Below, piece after piece: positions 20,311 to 35,200 of a DNA stretch of 64,000 nt. The position numbers and the translations under genes were made by a program. The notes beneath the pieces were generated by a model. That model did not search any database. It saw only the letters and a list, made by a program, of their open reading frames with translations, and had not been told where the DNA came from. The stretch is from Carallia brachiata (Eukaryota > Streptophyta > Magnoliopsida > Malpighiales > Rhizophoraceae), in NCBI GenBank assembly GCA_021464245.1, contig JADCRB010000005.1, positions 2,976,001 through 3,040,000 of the forward strand, read 5' to 3'. Positions within the stretch are counted from its first letter, which is position 1, and each line of letters begins with the position of its first letter.

Positions 20311-23290
20311 ATTGGAGAAGTTTAAAAAAAAACTTTCTCCACAAATTCAGTTGTCAAAACATCACAATTTTTCTTTTCAATTCTGTTTTTAAAATTTTTA
20401 GATTTATGTCGGTTATTGTTCATTATTTAGACCTAAATAATGGAAAATCTGGTTGTTTGGCCAATTAATTCCCATTGGCCAATCTCATTATTGTCACTCT
20501 CCAAACCTTCCCAAGTTTTCTTCTTGACAATCAATAATAGAATTTATTAACCCATTCTCTTAAGCCCAATTAATATCCATTCCCATTGTCATTCTCTCCT
20601 CCATCCCAATAATTAATAATGACAATTTTGAAATTGGTAATTATCGTTGATTTTCTTACATGATTGTTGGCTAATATTCAATAAATGCTAAGATTTAGCA
20701 TAAGAGTAATACTATATAGTAATGTAGTCTAATTCAATGAGTATTTCACTGAAATACAGTGAAAGATAAAAATACAGTGAAAGTAGTAGATTCGAATATA
20801 TATATATATAGACGCCAAGTCCAAGTGGGTTGCCCCAAACCCCCATCTATTTATGTGTAGGAAAAAATTTGGCGGGTGAATTTAAATAATTTTAAATTAA
20901 TAATAATGATATGAACCGGTATATGATTAAATTATAAAAAAAATTAAAAAATAAATAAATTATAAATTTATATATAAAATCATGTAATTACTTATTGTTA
21001 TATATTTAAAATCATGCAGTGTTACTCTTACTATATCTTTCAGGTACCAGGTCAAAATCCGAAGCTGAGTGACTGATATTTCTCTTTGAAGGCATAGAAT
21101 GGCCCATCCCTGGTCACAGAGCAACACACTTTTATTTCTTCTTCTTTTTCTCTTTTGAACAGAACACCACTTTTATTTCTCGGCAATTTTATCTATGACC
21201 ATCTCGTTAAAAGCATACATGCGTTGAGCTCAGAGAGCAAATGGAGGGATAATATATTATTAGTCAGACACGTATACAAAACTATAAATTGATGACAGCA
21301 GTTCAGATTCCTTTCACATTCTCAATGTATAAATGTTTTCAGATGCCAACTCCATGATGAAGGCAAAGACAAGAAGAGTGGCAGAGGGGGTCCTCAAAAT
21401 ATGTCTGCTAATATTTTTAGGCTGTAGGTCACATTAATTAATCCATTGTTGGTTAAATATGTGTCACTAGACTCCACCAAATTGTATGTCACCCATCTCT
21501 TCCTCTTGCTTAAACCTGTTCCCCCAAAAATTTCCAAAACAATAACTTGGATGATTGCAACAATTTCTGCCTTATATACTCTTTGATGACCAAGAATTTC
21601 CTTCCCGCAAATTTTAGAATTGTTAGCGTTAAAGCTGCTCAAAAATCGAACAATCCAATTAAACCGACTAATCTAATATGTATAATCTTACATCTATCAA
21701 AATTGTAAGGGTTGAATTGTTGCGATTTTTAAATTTTAAAATCTATTAGAACAAATTAAATAAAAATTAAGAGTTTTGAAATTCACTCAACCTGATCCAA
21801 TTGCCCTTTATTATATATAAAAGACTATAAAGGTAGCCCTGTCTCTGTGAATAATTGTTTTTTGACTTGCTCCTTTCATGCTGCTGCTGCTCTTCATTAA
21901 TGTAGCAATCCAAAATTTTACTTGAGACATTGCTGGACGAAGAATTTGTGGATAAATTAGAATATAATTTTGGACATGCAAAAGAACCCAGCACTCAGAC
22001 CATGTGCATTGTGAAAAGTTGGCACTCCAAATTGCTCTGCTTTGATTTGCTTATGAGGAGTTATGGTCCGCCTAGTAAGTAGTAGCCAAAAATTAATCTC
22101 AGGAAGCAATTCAAATGAAAGCATCACGGAATGACATTCATGTTAACGCCTTTCACGCAAAATTTTCTTTTATTACGTACAATCCGTTAAAATCAATTCA
22201 ACCAATCTATCAATATGATGGATTAAATTGAATGGATTAGATAGGAAGGGAGATTGAGTGCGGATGAAGAATAATTCGATCTGTCATCAGTGGATTTGAT
22301 GCGAATATACCTCCAAATTTGTCCAATCTGACCCGCAAACACTCTTAGTTAGCAGGTCATTCCACTATTGTGTCCTCCATTTGAAACATATAACATATTT
22401 AAGAGGATTCAAAATTAAGACCATGCGTATAACTCGGTAATGTCAACTAAATTTGAATTTATCTTTTATATCTTGAGATATTTACTAATTTTACAATTAA
22501 ACTGTTATTGTAATCAAATTAAAAATCCTCGTCAAAACAAAACATCCAATTTACAGAAGATAAAGTGCAAGCTTTCTTATTGCAATCCTGTTGTAGTTTG
22601 TAGATCAATTATTATATGTTTATCACTAATTTAGCAACATAGTTACATGTTTAGAGTTACTCATTGAGTGGCAATGGCAATCCATAAACAAAGAAAAAGA
22701 AAAGATTCTTCATGGGATGCAAAAATCTTCGGACTGTTCATAGTCCACTCAGTCCGCCAAAAATGGCACAATCTAACTCGCGGAAGCTTGAACTCACTAA
22801 ATTGAAAGGAAAATAAAATAAAATCTTTAAATACGACCTTCCGAGATTTGAAGTTGGACTGAGGGTTTGGATATATATTAAAAAAAAAAAATTTAACTTT
22901 AAAAAAAAAAATTAACTGCCCCATCTGGTCTCTGAATATGACAGTAGAAAATTTGTTTTTTCTTTTTAATTTCCTTTATCTGTAACCCTTGTAGGAATTA
23001 ATGCAGAAAAACTAAAAATGAAATATTAAAAAAAAAAAAAGGATTATCCATATGTTTATTTCCATCCTTCAAGGAGAGCCGCAGACATGGGCCGCGGCTA
23101 TGTCTGCAATCCTGCATTCACGAGGTTTTCTTTATATCCGCAATTGACGAAGTTTCCTTGCTCCTTTATTCTTAAGAAGTATGTAAGCTAGAATCCAAAT
23201 CAACTAACTCCTAACGGGACTGCAGCATTCTACAAGATGTACAATGTACTACCTAAATTGACCAATGAAGCTCCCTTAGCATAATTAACA
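20311..23290. repeat. Orphan 5'-flank copy of the WAT1 tandem array (unit 1)
   Basis: It matches 28338-30880 in order and orientation: the ATTGGAGAAG start, the GCATAGAATGGCCCATCCC block, the ATGAAGGCAAAGACAAGAAG block and the CATTCTACAAGATGTACAAT block near its end. These are upstream sequences of the array genes, but no WAT1 gene lies to the left. About 750 bases (about 21605-22355) are extra compared with the second copy. Confidence 0.7.
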
Positions 23291-23350
23291 CGAGAAAATG
23301 TTTGTGTGCTTTTTAGTGTCCATAAATTATTATTTCAATTTCTTCGGCCT

Positions 23351-24065
23351 GTTTAGTTTATTTTGTTGAATATTGTTATTATTAATTGTTACTATTAATT
23401 GCTGATTATTAATTTATATTTTCTCTTATTGGTTGTTGATAAAATTAATGAAACATTTAATTAATTTTAAATTTATTGTTACTGTTAAATAATTAAATAT
23501 CTAATTTAGAGATCTAATTTATATAAATATATTATATTGAAAATTTTATTGTCATATTTTATTATTTTATATTTTTAGAATGACATTTTATAAATAATAT
23601 TGAAAAAAAATTTCACTTAATTTTTAATTTTTTTAAAATATTAATTGTTATTATATAGTAAAAAATATAATGTTTGAAATATTTTTTATAAATGTCAATA
23701 TTAAAGAAATTGAATTGAAAAAAAATATTATTTAAGAATTATTAAAAATATAAAAATATTGTGTTTATATAAATATTAATAAAATTGATTAACGAATCTA
23801 ATTCATGTGGCCAGTGAAAGAAATCATAAAATTATATGAATATTCTTTAAGATAATTTAGTCTATATAAATTATTATTAATATTAAAAAGTGAAAAGTAG
23901 TATAAAAAGGAGAGTAAAAAGTAGTTTTAAATTATTTTTCAATCAACTACTACTAAAAAGTCATATAAAAAAATAAGCAAAATCTAACAACAACATAAAA
24001 GAATTTACCAAACACTTATCTCATTACTTTTCGAAAATAAAATATAAATGCACCCCTAAAAATTT
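23351..24065 (+). repeat. About 700-bp AT-rich dispersed repeat, copy B
   Basis: It aligns with the reverse complement of 9225-9940. It sits between the orphan 5' flank and the 3' flank of the next gene and is missing from the equivalent position near 30.9 kb, so it inserted after the array duplicated. Confidence 0.55.
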
Positions 24066-24916
24066 ACCCAAATACCCTTTAAAATAATATTAGTAATTTT
24101 TATAATAAAATTAATAATATTTATAATAAAAAAAATAACAATTTTTAATTTTTACTGTAAAAGTTATTAATTTTATTACATTTAATATATTTATCGAGAT
24201 ACAAAAAATTAAGATATATATTGATATTCATTCAACACTATGAGGTACGAGGAAGGATTTTCACGAAAAACGTTTTTTTTCGTGAACATGTTAGAAATGT
24301 ATTCTACAGTGAACATGTTGACTTAAGGTAACAATGTAATCAATGATATTTTCTAAAAAATTAAGGGTTATATTTTTATTGTGTTCCATTATATTCTGTG
24401 AAACACTGATGGTTATTAAAATAATGCCTTTTTTTATTAGAAAATAATACGTATTTATGTCGGACACAGTATTTATGTCGGACACAATAATTGTTTGATA
24501 TGTCAAAATATATCGGACACTTCTAATATGCATGTCGAATTTTTCTTTTCGGACATGCATGTTCCTTTTGTGTTTTTTTTTGGTTTGGTATGGTAGCTCA
24601 TTATTAGGAAAGTAATAGGTGAGATAATGGATTAAAATTCGAAATCTAAACTCGAATAAAAGGCACACTTTTTTTTATCATTCTAATTAAGTTGAATTTT
24701 TAAATTTTTTTTTTGGTTTAAACGGTTCTCTTTTTTTTTTTTTTTAGTTATCTGCTACCGAGAGCAAACCCAATACGCACGATCCATGTGCCTAAAAGTT
24801 CAAGAATGGGCTACAGGGGGTGCGAGCCAGAGGCCTAAACATTCAACAAAAGGCCCTTAGTCTGCAGATCGCTTCTTTTGTGTACTTTTCTGAGATAAAA
24901 CAGCTTTCCAGTGGGT

Positions 24917-27900
24917 TTATCTATTACTGGTGGGTTCATCTGGCAGCAGTGGCGCTTCAGTGTCAGTGGTGGACGACTCGACAAAATAATCTTCCTTGCC
25001 TTCATCCTTCTTCTCTTCTTGTGCCTTTCCCCATATAACAGCATAGAACCCAAAGGCAATAACGAACGCCCCCATCACGCTGCACAATATACCATTTATA
25101 TATGGCATCGTAAGCTACTTAAATGATGTTAGGTCTTCTCCCATGAAAAAAAAAAAGAAAAAAAAAGAGAGTAAGAGTACATGACTATAATTAAATAACA
25201 AAAAGTAGTAATATAGTCTCAACTAATAATATCAGGTGGTCTATTTATTTATTTATTTTTGTTGCATGAATTTAAGTATTTAACAGCTCATATCACTTTA
25301 TCGTTACTTTAAAACTACTCTCGTGAAATCAAAAAAAATTTCCTAAAGAAAAAAAATGATATTAGGTCCGTCAACTAAAGAGAACATATGGCACTAGAAG
25401 TCGTCAAATACATTAATTAGCACCAATTCTCTTGAGCACGTAACAATTCTGAAACAAAAGTGTTTCTAGTGTTTCCAACCTGAAAAAACAAAGCTGGCCA
25501 ACATGACTAATAGTACAAACCATGACGCTAAAAAAAAAAAAAAGGACTGGGGTAGTCTCTCAATATTAGAAATGGCTCTGAGAAAATTTTTAAGAAAATA
25601 AAGTTGTATTAATAGTATCAACAACTCAAAACTTTTAAATTTTAAGATTGATTCCAAAAATTGGCAGGAGACGCATGAATTCAAGTTCCTGAATAATGTT
25701 GGGAGTCAGACGAACATAAAAGATGTTAATAATCTGACTACAACCTGATAAACAATATCTACAGCTATCAACATAATAGAAGATATATGAAGCAATTTCT
25801 TGATTCAAGCATCTCGTCCTCATAAACCAATAGGACCATAGAAGTCATTCATGATTCAACACCATGTATTTGCAAAACAAAGTATTCTTTTAGCTAATCT
25901 AAATCTACTATCATGGACCTAATTTAATGAAATTATGTTATGATAATTAAGAAGCTGGCATGGGAAAAAATTTTACGAGATAAGGGAGGTTTTTTCCACT
26001 AATCTTTCCGACCAAGTTTGCCTAAAATCCTCTCTATAAGACAAGTATCTTTGTACATTTTAAGAGTATACAGAACATACCTTCCAAGATGAAGGGTGTC
26101 CCCCAGAAATGAAACCCCCAGGAACACTGCAATAACCATCCCAAGTGGCTTAAACATGGAGGTATAAACTGGCCCTTTCTTGTGACACGCCCATGTATGA
26201 ACAGTTGTTCGAATCGACACCGCAAAAGCTGCCTGTAGGATGGAGTACAAAATGTAGAATTTTATTCAATTTATGTCAAGAAGAGATGAATTTAGAGAAA
26301 GAGGGTACAATTTTGGCAGAAATGAGCAAACAGGGGACTTACAGTGTAGCCAATAGCCATCAACTCAATACCAGTTGTTATTCTCCAAATGTTTGGATCT
26401 TTCTCTACAATCAAACAAACTATGCCTGATATGATTGTTACAAAGACGGCGAAAATAAGCGTGATCATTGTCTCTGAAGGATAGTCCTTTACTATCCAGG
26501 TCTGAAAATGACAAAGATGCAGAATAAAAAAAAAAGGAAAAAGAAGTTATGCACATTTCCCAAAGTCTTATGTTAATACATATTGATTGCAGACTTCATT
26601 GACGTGGGATAGATGGGGTGTTGTGGCATATCAAGACTATTGATTACACATTTATAGCCTTTATTAACGGCAATCATGTATTAAATGATTATAAATATAT
26701 AATTAATAATTATGATAATGTGACGTGATATTTTTTGTCAATTCACATCTAACTCACGTTTATGCAATATTTTTTATTGCTTAATTTGCGAGAGTAGTAT
26801 GTTTTTATTTTGGAAAGGTCTACCTGGATGTTGTACATGATAGCTAGGATCAGACTGTGAGCTGCAAGGAAAAGACCTCCGGCGACCCAGCTTGAATGCG
26901 GTTGATGAAGAAGCTCATTAATTGTAATTGGCAACCCTTCATATAGCGTCACAATCAATCCCCCTGTGATCAATGCCACAGTGCCAATGGACTTAGCTTG
27001 ACTGCTTTTGGCTCTCAAGTCCAGTATTTCCATCCTGAAACCAACGTTTGAATGCGTTCTCATTAATTCTGCTTTAGGAAACTTCACTGTGGAAGAGACA
27101 GAACATTGCAACACATACTATAGGCCAACTAGGCCAAATTGTCCTAGCCCAAGTCTGGTCCAGCCCATAACACTAGCTCAGGTCTGGCCAAACAAAGATC
27201 AGAGACCTTCGCACTGTAAATTCTAAGAAAAGATTAAAAGGTATACATGTTTTATCATGGAAAGGTTATTTAGCTACTTTAACTTATGACCTTTTGACCC
27301 CAACAACTTTACCTCATCTCTTCGGAAAAACTTTATAGACATACAATTTTGTAATGAAAATTTCATGAGTGTCGTTACAACAGCATATAAGTTCAGAAGA
27401 AATACAGAAAATTACGCCACAAAAAGCTCACACCAGACAGCAGGAGCAAATTATTAATTTGTACTGCAAACATTTTTTGGAGCACAAGGACTTAAAATAA
27501 GCACTCAGAAATGCGCTACTAACTTCCAAACAAAAATTCACCAACAGACGGTTAGTTTCCAAGCACTAACCTTGAGATTATGGCAAGCATGAAAGTAAAA
27601 GCTGGAGTTAGATCTGTCATTGCTGAGGCCAGAGTTGGAGAGCTACTGTTAATTCCAACATAAGTGAACACCTGACCAGAACAGCTTCAATCATGCAACC
27701 CCACCAAAAAAAAAAAAATTAGTACATAAATCATTTGCATCTTATTGAATTACTTGCATTAATAACATATACTCTGATTGATGAATTACCCAAGTACACT
27801 AAGGATTAATATCCTGCAGATGATAGACCATGATATTGTTGGAGAACTGCTTCTTTTTCTGTTGAATTAATGGGAAAATTCTGTGAAAATATTGAGAGAA

Positions 27901-28123
27901 GAAAGGACTTGGGAATTATTTCTTGAAGCAAGCCAATATGGAATATTTACCTATGGAAGATGAAGGTTGATGACAGAAGCAAGAATATGCCAATAAAGTT
28001 GGAGTACACAACAAGGACAAATTGGCTCAAGCCTTTGGCCATGGCTGCTTTGTTTACAGTGTTCATGGCCACCTCCAGGAATTCCATTGCCACCATAATC
28101 ACTGTTACTCCTGAAACCCACAT
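24917..28123 (-). CDS. WAT1-related protein, tandem copy 1, complete, 7 exons
   Basis: EamA/DMT-family membrane transporter with unknown substrate. Exons on the minus strand: 28123-27951, 27858-27790, 27684-27571, 27034-26824, 26501-26343, 26232-26081 and 25079-24917. All have GT-AG borders and consistent phase, totalling 1041 bases (346 residues). It starts [20 protein letters not shown]; exon 3 encodes [19 protein letters not shown], exon 4 starts MEILDLRAK, exon 6 has [17 protein letters not shown] and GDTLHLG, and the tail ends [13 protein letters not shown]. Exons 3, 5 and 6 have the same lengths (114, 159, 152) as in the gene at 4579-6719, so intron positions are conserved. It is paired with the near-identical copy at 32274-35303. 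A leader GA tract lies just upstream of the start. Confidence 0.94.
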
Positions 28124-28337
28124 TTCTGATGCAGTAGAGAAGAGGGAGAAGAGAGAGAGTACAATTTCACATTTTCAATGTATAAATGCCTTTCAATGAT
28201 GAAGGCAAAGACAAGAAGAAAGGCAAGGGTGGTCTCCACATAATGTCTCGTAATGTTTATAAGTTGTAGGTCCCATTAATTAACTAATTGTGGCATACTT
28301 TTTTTTAAATTAATGGAATTATACCTTTAATTAATAT

Positions 28338-30880
28338 ATTGGAGAAGTTTAGAAAAATATTTTTACAAATTCAGCTGTCACGTGTCAAAGCATCACAATT
28401 TTTCTCCTCAATTTTATTTTTTAAATTATAGATTTATGTCAGTTATTGTTCATTACTTAGGCCTAAATAATGGAAAATATAGTTGTATGGCCGATTAATT
28501 CCCATTAACCAATCTCATTATTGTCACTCTCCAAACCTTCCCAAGCTTTCTTCTTGACAATCAGTAACGAAATTTATTAACCCATGCTCTTAAGCCCAAT
28601 TAATATCCATTCCCATTGTCATACTCTCTCCTCAATCCCAATAATAATGGCAATTTTGAAATTGGTAATTATCGTTCATTTTCTTTCGTGATTGTTGGCT
28701 AATATTCAAGAAATAGTAAAGTTTAGTATAAGAGTAATACTACATAAATAAAAATAAATAACACAGTTCAATTCAATGGGTATGTGACTGAAACATAGTG
28801 AAAGATGGAGACATAGTGAAAGCGGTGGATCCAACATACTTTTGTCATCTATTTCCAATTCGATTGCCTTCTTCGATTCCTCAAGGATGCTGGATACACA
28901 TTGTTCACAAACATGCACATGACAGAACTATATATATTTTTTAATGGGTTGATTAAGTAATTTAAAATTAATAATAAAATAATATAAAAGTCATATAATT
29001 AAATTTATAAAAAATAAAAAAATTAATAAATTATTAAATATAATTATATGAGATTGTGTAATTATTTATTATTATATATTTAAAATCATATAATGTTACT
29101 TTTATGTATATTTTGTTGGTAGCACATCAATATCCGATGGGGAGTCACTGATGTTTCTCTCTGAAGGCATAGAATGGCCCATCCCTCGTCAGAGAACAAC
29201 ACCACTTTCATCACTTTTATCTCTGGCCAATTTTATCTATGACCATCTCATAAAAAGTATCCATGCGTTGAGCTTAGAGAGCATAGGAGGGACAATATAG
29301 GAAGAAAAAAGTTTATGACCAAATAAATTTTTTTTATTATTTTTATATAAAATTTTTTTTGTGTAACTAAAAACGTGTTTTGTACAACTAAATTGATAAA
29401 AAGTAATTCAAAAAATATTATTATTTTTTTATTGCACATTTTTTTTACATGGTTACATAAAAAATACTTATAGTTACATAAAAAAAATATACATGTGAAC
29501 ATAATAGAGAAAAATTATTTGGCAAATGTAATGAATCCCCAATATATTATTAGTCAGATACATATACAAACCTATACATTAATGACAGCAATTCATTATG
29601 CCTTTGACATTCTCAATGTACAAATGTTTTCAGCTACCATCTCCAATGATGAAGGCAAAGACAAGAAGAGTGGCAGAGGGGGTCCTCCAAAATATGTCTG
29701 CTAATGTTTGTAGGCTGTTGGTCACATTAATTAATCAATTGTTGGATACATATATGTCATCAGACTCCACCAAATTGTAGGTTACCAATCTCTTCCTCTA
29801 GCTTAAACCTATTCCCCCAAAAATTTTCCAAAACAAAAACTTCGGATGATTGCAACAATTTTCACCTTCTATACTCTTTTGATGACGTTTCACTGTCGTG
29901 GTTTTCTATTTAAAACATGTAATATACTTAAGATGATTCAAAATTAAGACCATGAGCATAATACACATAATGTCAAACCAAAGTTGAATTTATCTTCTCT
30001 ATCCTAATATATTTACTAGTTTTACAATTAAATTATTAATGTGAATCAAATTAAAAATTACGTCAAAAACAAAAGACCTAATTTACACAAATTATTAAGC
30101 GGGCTTTCTTGTTGCTATCATGTTGTAGTTTGTAGATCGATTATCATGTGTTTATCTCTAATTTACCAACATAATTACATGTTTAGAGTTATTCATTGAG
30201 TGACGATGGCAATCCATAAACAAAGAAAAAGAAAAGATTCTTCATGGAAAGCCAAAATCCTAAGACTGTTCATAGTCTACTGAGTCCACCAAAAAGGGCA
30301 CAATCTAACTCTTTGAAAAGCTGCACTCACTCAAATTGACAGGAAAAAAAAAATTTAAAATCTTTAAATACTACCTTTGGAGGTTTGGAGTTGGATTGAG
30401 GGTTTGGATGTATTAAAAAAACAAAAACTTTTTTTTTAACTGCCCCATCTGATCTCTGAATATGCCTAGTAGAAAGGTATATCTTTTTGTAGGAATTGAA
30501 ATTTGTCTTTTCTTTTTAATTTTCTTCATCTGTAACCCTTGTACGAATTGAAGAAGAAAAACTAAAAAAAAAATTAAAAAAAGGATGTCCATATGTTAAT
30601 TTCCATGGTTCAAAGAAAGCCGCGGACATGGGCCACTGCCATATCTGCAATCCGGCAATTCACGAAGTTTCCTTATATGTCCTGCAATTCACGAAGTTTC
30701 CTTGCTCCTTTCCTCTTAAGAAGGATGTAAGCTGAAATCCAAATCAACTAAGTCCTTACGGGGCTGCAGCATTCTACAAGATGTACAATGTACTGCCTAA
30801 GCTTAATTGACCAATGAAGCCCCATTTGCATCGCTACAATACAAGGCATATCTTTGGAATGAGGAGCTCTTTTAGCATAT
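28338..30880. repeat. 5'-flank copy of the WAT1 array (unit 2), partly orphan
   Basis: Second copy of the unit seen at 20311-23290. It contains another gene-leader-like block (about 29595-29705, with ATGATGAAGGCAAAGACAAG) that is not attached to any gene, and the CATTCTACAAGATGTACAAT block near 30770. Confidence 0.65.
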
Positions 30881-31266
30881 TTAACACGAGGAAATATTTA
30901 TGTGTCAATTTTTAGTATTTTAATTGAAATAATATTGATAATTTTTATAATAAAATTAATAATATATGTAATAGAAAATAATAATTTTTAATTTTTGTTA
31001 TAAAAATTATTAATTTTGTTGTATTCAAAATAATTATCGTGATATAAAAAATTGAAACATATATTTGTACTCATTAATTTAACACTATGGGCTATGAGGA
31101 AGGACTTCCAGGAAAAAGTTTTTTCCGTGACCATGTTAAAAATGTACTCTAACGTGAACATGTTGACTTATAATCACAATGTAATCAAATGATATTTTCT
31201 ACAAAATTAAGAATTACTTTTTATCATGTTCCATTATATTCGGGGAAACACTGGTAGTTGTTAAAA

Positions 31267-31625
31267 AGGTTTAATATATAAAAATATCACTAATTTTATC
31301 TAAATTAATAAATTTAATATTAATTTTAAAAAATAACAGTTTATCTCTCTTTAAATTTTTTTATAATAAATTTAAAATACAATGATTTCATATGAACAAA
31401 ATTTTTCAGTTTTGATGACAAATTTGTAGGAATATATCTGTTTCGATGACATAATAATTATATACGTTAATAATACATCATCGAAACAATAAATTCTGTT
31501 TGAAAAAATTTTATAGCGTACTAGATTTATTATATAAAATTTTAAAAAGGATAAACTGTTATTTTTTAAAATTAATATTAAATTTATTACTTTAAAAAAA
31601 TTAATAATTTTTTACACATCAACCC
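31267..31625. mobile_element. MITE of 359 bp with about 9-bp TSD (Mutator-like)
   Basis: It interrupts the 3'-flank sequence that is continuous at 24410-24430. Ends are imperfect inverted repeats (AGGTTTAATATATAAAAA against GGGTTGATGTGTAAAAAA). The inner arms also pair (TTTAATATTAATTTTAAAAA on both strands), so the whole can fold as a hairpin. The TSD is TTGTTAAAA (31258-31266) against TTATTAAAA (31626-31634), and the empty site in the paralogous copy reads TTATTAAAA. Confidence 0.8.
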
Positions 31626-32273
31626 TTATTAAAATAATGTCATATTTATCTCGGACACAACAATCGTCTCGTATGTCAAAACGTACGAGACACTTCTAAC
31701 ATGCATGTCTAGCTTTCTTTTCTTTTTCTTTTTCTTTTTTTTTCCATGGTACCTATTTATTAGGGGAGGGCAAGTGAGCGAAGGGATTAAAATTCGAAAT
31801 CTAAACTCTAATAAAAGACACACATTTTCTATCACCTTAATTAACTTGAATATTCGTTTTTTTTGGTTAAATGAATCTTAGAATTTTTATTTTTTATTTA
31901 TTTATTAGGAGGTTTATTAGATCATAAGTTATATAATAAGAATAATTTTCTTTTCTTATAAATTTTATCCATTTTTTCTTAAAATTTGAACTAAAAACTT
32001 TTAAAATAAAAATTTAAACTTTAATAACTAGTGTGTTCTCTAAAAAAAAACTAGAACTTTTCTATTTAAAGTGTTAGGAAACTCGAAAGATCAACTAAAC
32101 TAAGCCCAACCGGCCACCCAGAGCAACCGAATACGCATGATCCATATCCCTAAAAGTTCAAGAATGGGCTAAAGGGTAAGAGCCACAAGCCTATACATTC
32201 AACAATGGGCCCTTAGTGCTGCAGATCGCTTCTTTTGTGTACTTTTCTCGGATGTAACAGCTTTACAGTGGGT

Positions 32274-35200
32274 TCATCTCTTGCTGGTGGGTTCATCTGG
32301 CAGCAGTGGGGCTTCAGTATCAGTGGTGAATGACTCGACAAAGCGATTTTCCTTGCCTTCATCCTTCTTCTCTTCTTGTGCCTTTCCCCAGATAACAGCA
32401 TAGAACCCAAAGGCAATGACAAAAGCCCCTATCACGCTGCACAATATATCATTTATATATGGCATGGTAAGCGACTTACATGATGTTAGGTCTTCTTCCT
32501 TAAAAACAAAAAAGAGCAAAAGTACGTGACTATAATTAAATAATAATAAGTAATAATATAATCTCATCTGATGACATATAATTATTTATTTATTTTTTTT
32601 TTTGTAAGAATTTAAGTATCTAACAGTTCATATCATTTTATCGCTATTTTGAAATAAAATTAAAAATTTTTTCCCAAAAAAAAAAAAAATGTCATTAGGT
32701 CCCTCAAGTAAAGAGAACATATGGGTAGTCTCTCAATATTAGAAATGGCTATGAGAAAATTTCAAAAAAATAAAGTTGTATTACTAGTATCAACAACTGA
32801 AACTTTTAAATTTTAAGAATAAAATTTTGATTCTAACTATTGGTATGAGACGCATGAATTTCAAATCCCTGAATAATGTTGGGAGTCAGACGAATTTAAA
32901 AGATGTTTACAATCTGACTACAACAAGATAAACAATGTCCACAACTATTAATATAATAGAAAACAGATGAAGCAATTTCTTGATTCAAGCATCTCGTCCT
33001 CACAAGCCAATAGGACTATAGGAGTCATTTTTTGATTCAACATCAGTTATTTGCAAAACAAAGTATTCTTTTAGCTAATCTAAATCTGCTGTCATGGACC
33101 TAATTTATGAAATTATAATATGCTAATTAAGAAGCTGGCATAGGAAAAAATTTTACCAGATTAGGGAGATTTTTTGCACTAATCTTTTTGACCAAGTTTG
33201 CCTAAAATTCTCTCTATAAGACTAAATACCTTTGCACATTTTAAGGGTAAACAGGAACATACCATCCAAGATGAAGGGTGTCCCCCAGAAATGACACCCC
33301 CATGAACACTGCAATAACCATTCCGAGTGGCTTAAACATGGAGATATAAACTGGCCCTTTCTTGTGACATGCCCATGTATGAAAAGCTGTTCGAATTGAC
33401 ACCGCAAAAGCTGCCTATAAGATTGAGTACAAAATCTAGATTTTATTCAATTTATATCGAGAAAGAGGAGAGGATACAATTTTGGCAGAAATGAGCAAAC
33501 AAGGGACTTACCGTGTAGCCTATAGCTAACCACTCAATACCAGATGTTATTCTCCAAACGTTTAGATCTTTCTCTACAATTAAACAAACTATGCCTGATA
33601 TGATTGTCACAAAGATGGCGTAAATAAGGGTGATCATTGTCTCTGAAGGATAGTCCCTTACAATCCAGGTCTGAAAATGACAAAGATAGAGGAAAAAAAA
33701 AGAAAAAAATTATGCACATTTCTCAAAGTTATATGCTAATACATATTGATTGCAGACTTCGTTGACGTGGGCTAGATGCAGGTGTTTGGCACATCACGCT
33801 GTTGATTATCTATTTATAGTCTCTATCATCAATAGTAATCATGTATCAAACGACTATAAATATATAATCAACGATCATGATAGTGTGACATGATATTTTT
33901 TGTGAATCTGCGTCTAACCCACATGAAGAAGCTCATGTTTGCGTAACATTTCTGATTGCTTAAAGGACGAGATTAACATGTTTTTGATTTGGAAAGGTCT
34001 ACCTGGATGTTGTACATGATAGCTAGGATCAGACTATGAGCTGCAAGGAAAAGACCTCCGACAGCCCAGTTTGAACGCGGTTGATGAAGAAGCTCATTAA
34101 TTTCAATTGGCAATCCTTTATATAGTGTCACAATCAATCCCCCTATGATCAATGCCACAGTGCCAATGGACTTAGCCTGACTGCTTTTGGCTCTCAAGTC
34201 CAGTCTTTCCATCCTGAAACCAACATTTGAATGTATTCTCATTAATTCTGCTTTAGGAAAATTCACTGGGGAAAAGATTGTAACAGAGCATTGCAACACA
34301 AACTGCTGGCCAACTGGACCAAGTTATTTTAGCCCAAGTCTAATTTGGCCCATAACACAAGCTCAGGTCTTGCTAAATAAAGAGCAAAGACTTTCACACT
34401 GTAAGTTCAGAGAAAAAGTTAAAAGGTATATATGTTTTATTTTTCTTTTTTATGAAAAGATTATTTTCGTTATTTAAACTTATGACATTTTGACTTGATC
34501 AACTTTACCTTATCATTTTAGTACTAACTTTATAGACATATAATTTTGTAATGATAATTTCATGAGTGTAGAAGAAACACAGACAATTAGGCTGAAAAAA
34601 GCTCGCACTAGGCAGCAGGAGCAAATTAATTTCCACTGCAAACATCTTTTTAGAGCACAAGGATTTAAAATAAGCACTTAGAAATGTGTTACTAACTTCC
34701 AAACAAAAATTCATCAACAAGAAGGTCAGGTTCCAAGCACTAACCTTGAGATTATGGCAAGCATGAAAGTAAAAGCTGGAGTTAAATCTGTCATTGCTGA
34801 GGCCAGAGTTGGAGAGCTACAGTTAATTCCAACATAAGTGAACACCTGACCAGAACAGCTTAAATCATGCAACCCCACAAAAAACAAAAAAATGAAAAAT
34901 TAGTACATAAATCATTTGCAGCTTATTGAATTACTTGCGTTAGTAACATATACTCTGATTAATGAATTACCCAAGTACACTAAGGATTAATATCCTGCAG
35001 ATGATGGACCGTGACATTGTTGAAGAACTGCTTCCTTTTCTGTTGAAATAATGGGAAATTCTGTGAAAATACTGAGAGAAGAAAGGACTTGGGAATTATT
35101 TCTTGAAGCAAACCAAGATGGAATATTTACCTATGGAAGATGAAGGTAGATGACAGAAGCAAGAATATTCCAATAAAGTTGGAGTACACAACAAGGACAA

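Noticed and set aside
21394..21994. Two minus-strand frames of 75-82 codons in the array flank
   Set aside because: They fall in duplicated upstream DNA, are not conserved in the other flank copies and show no domain.
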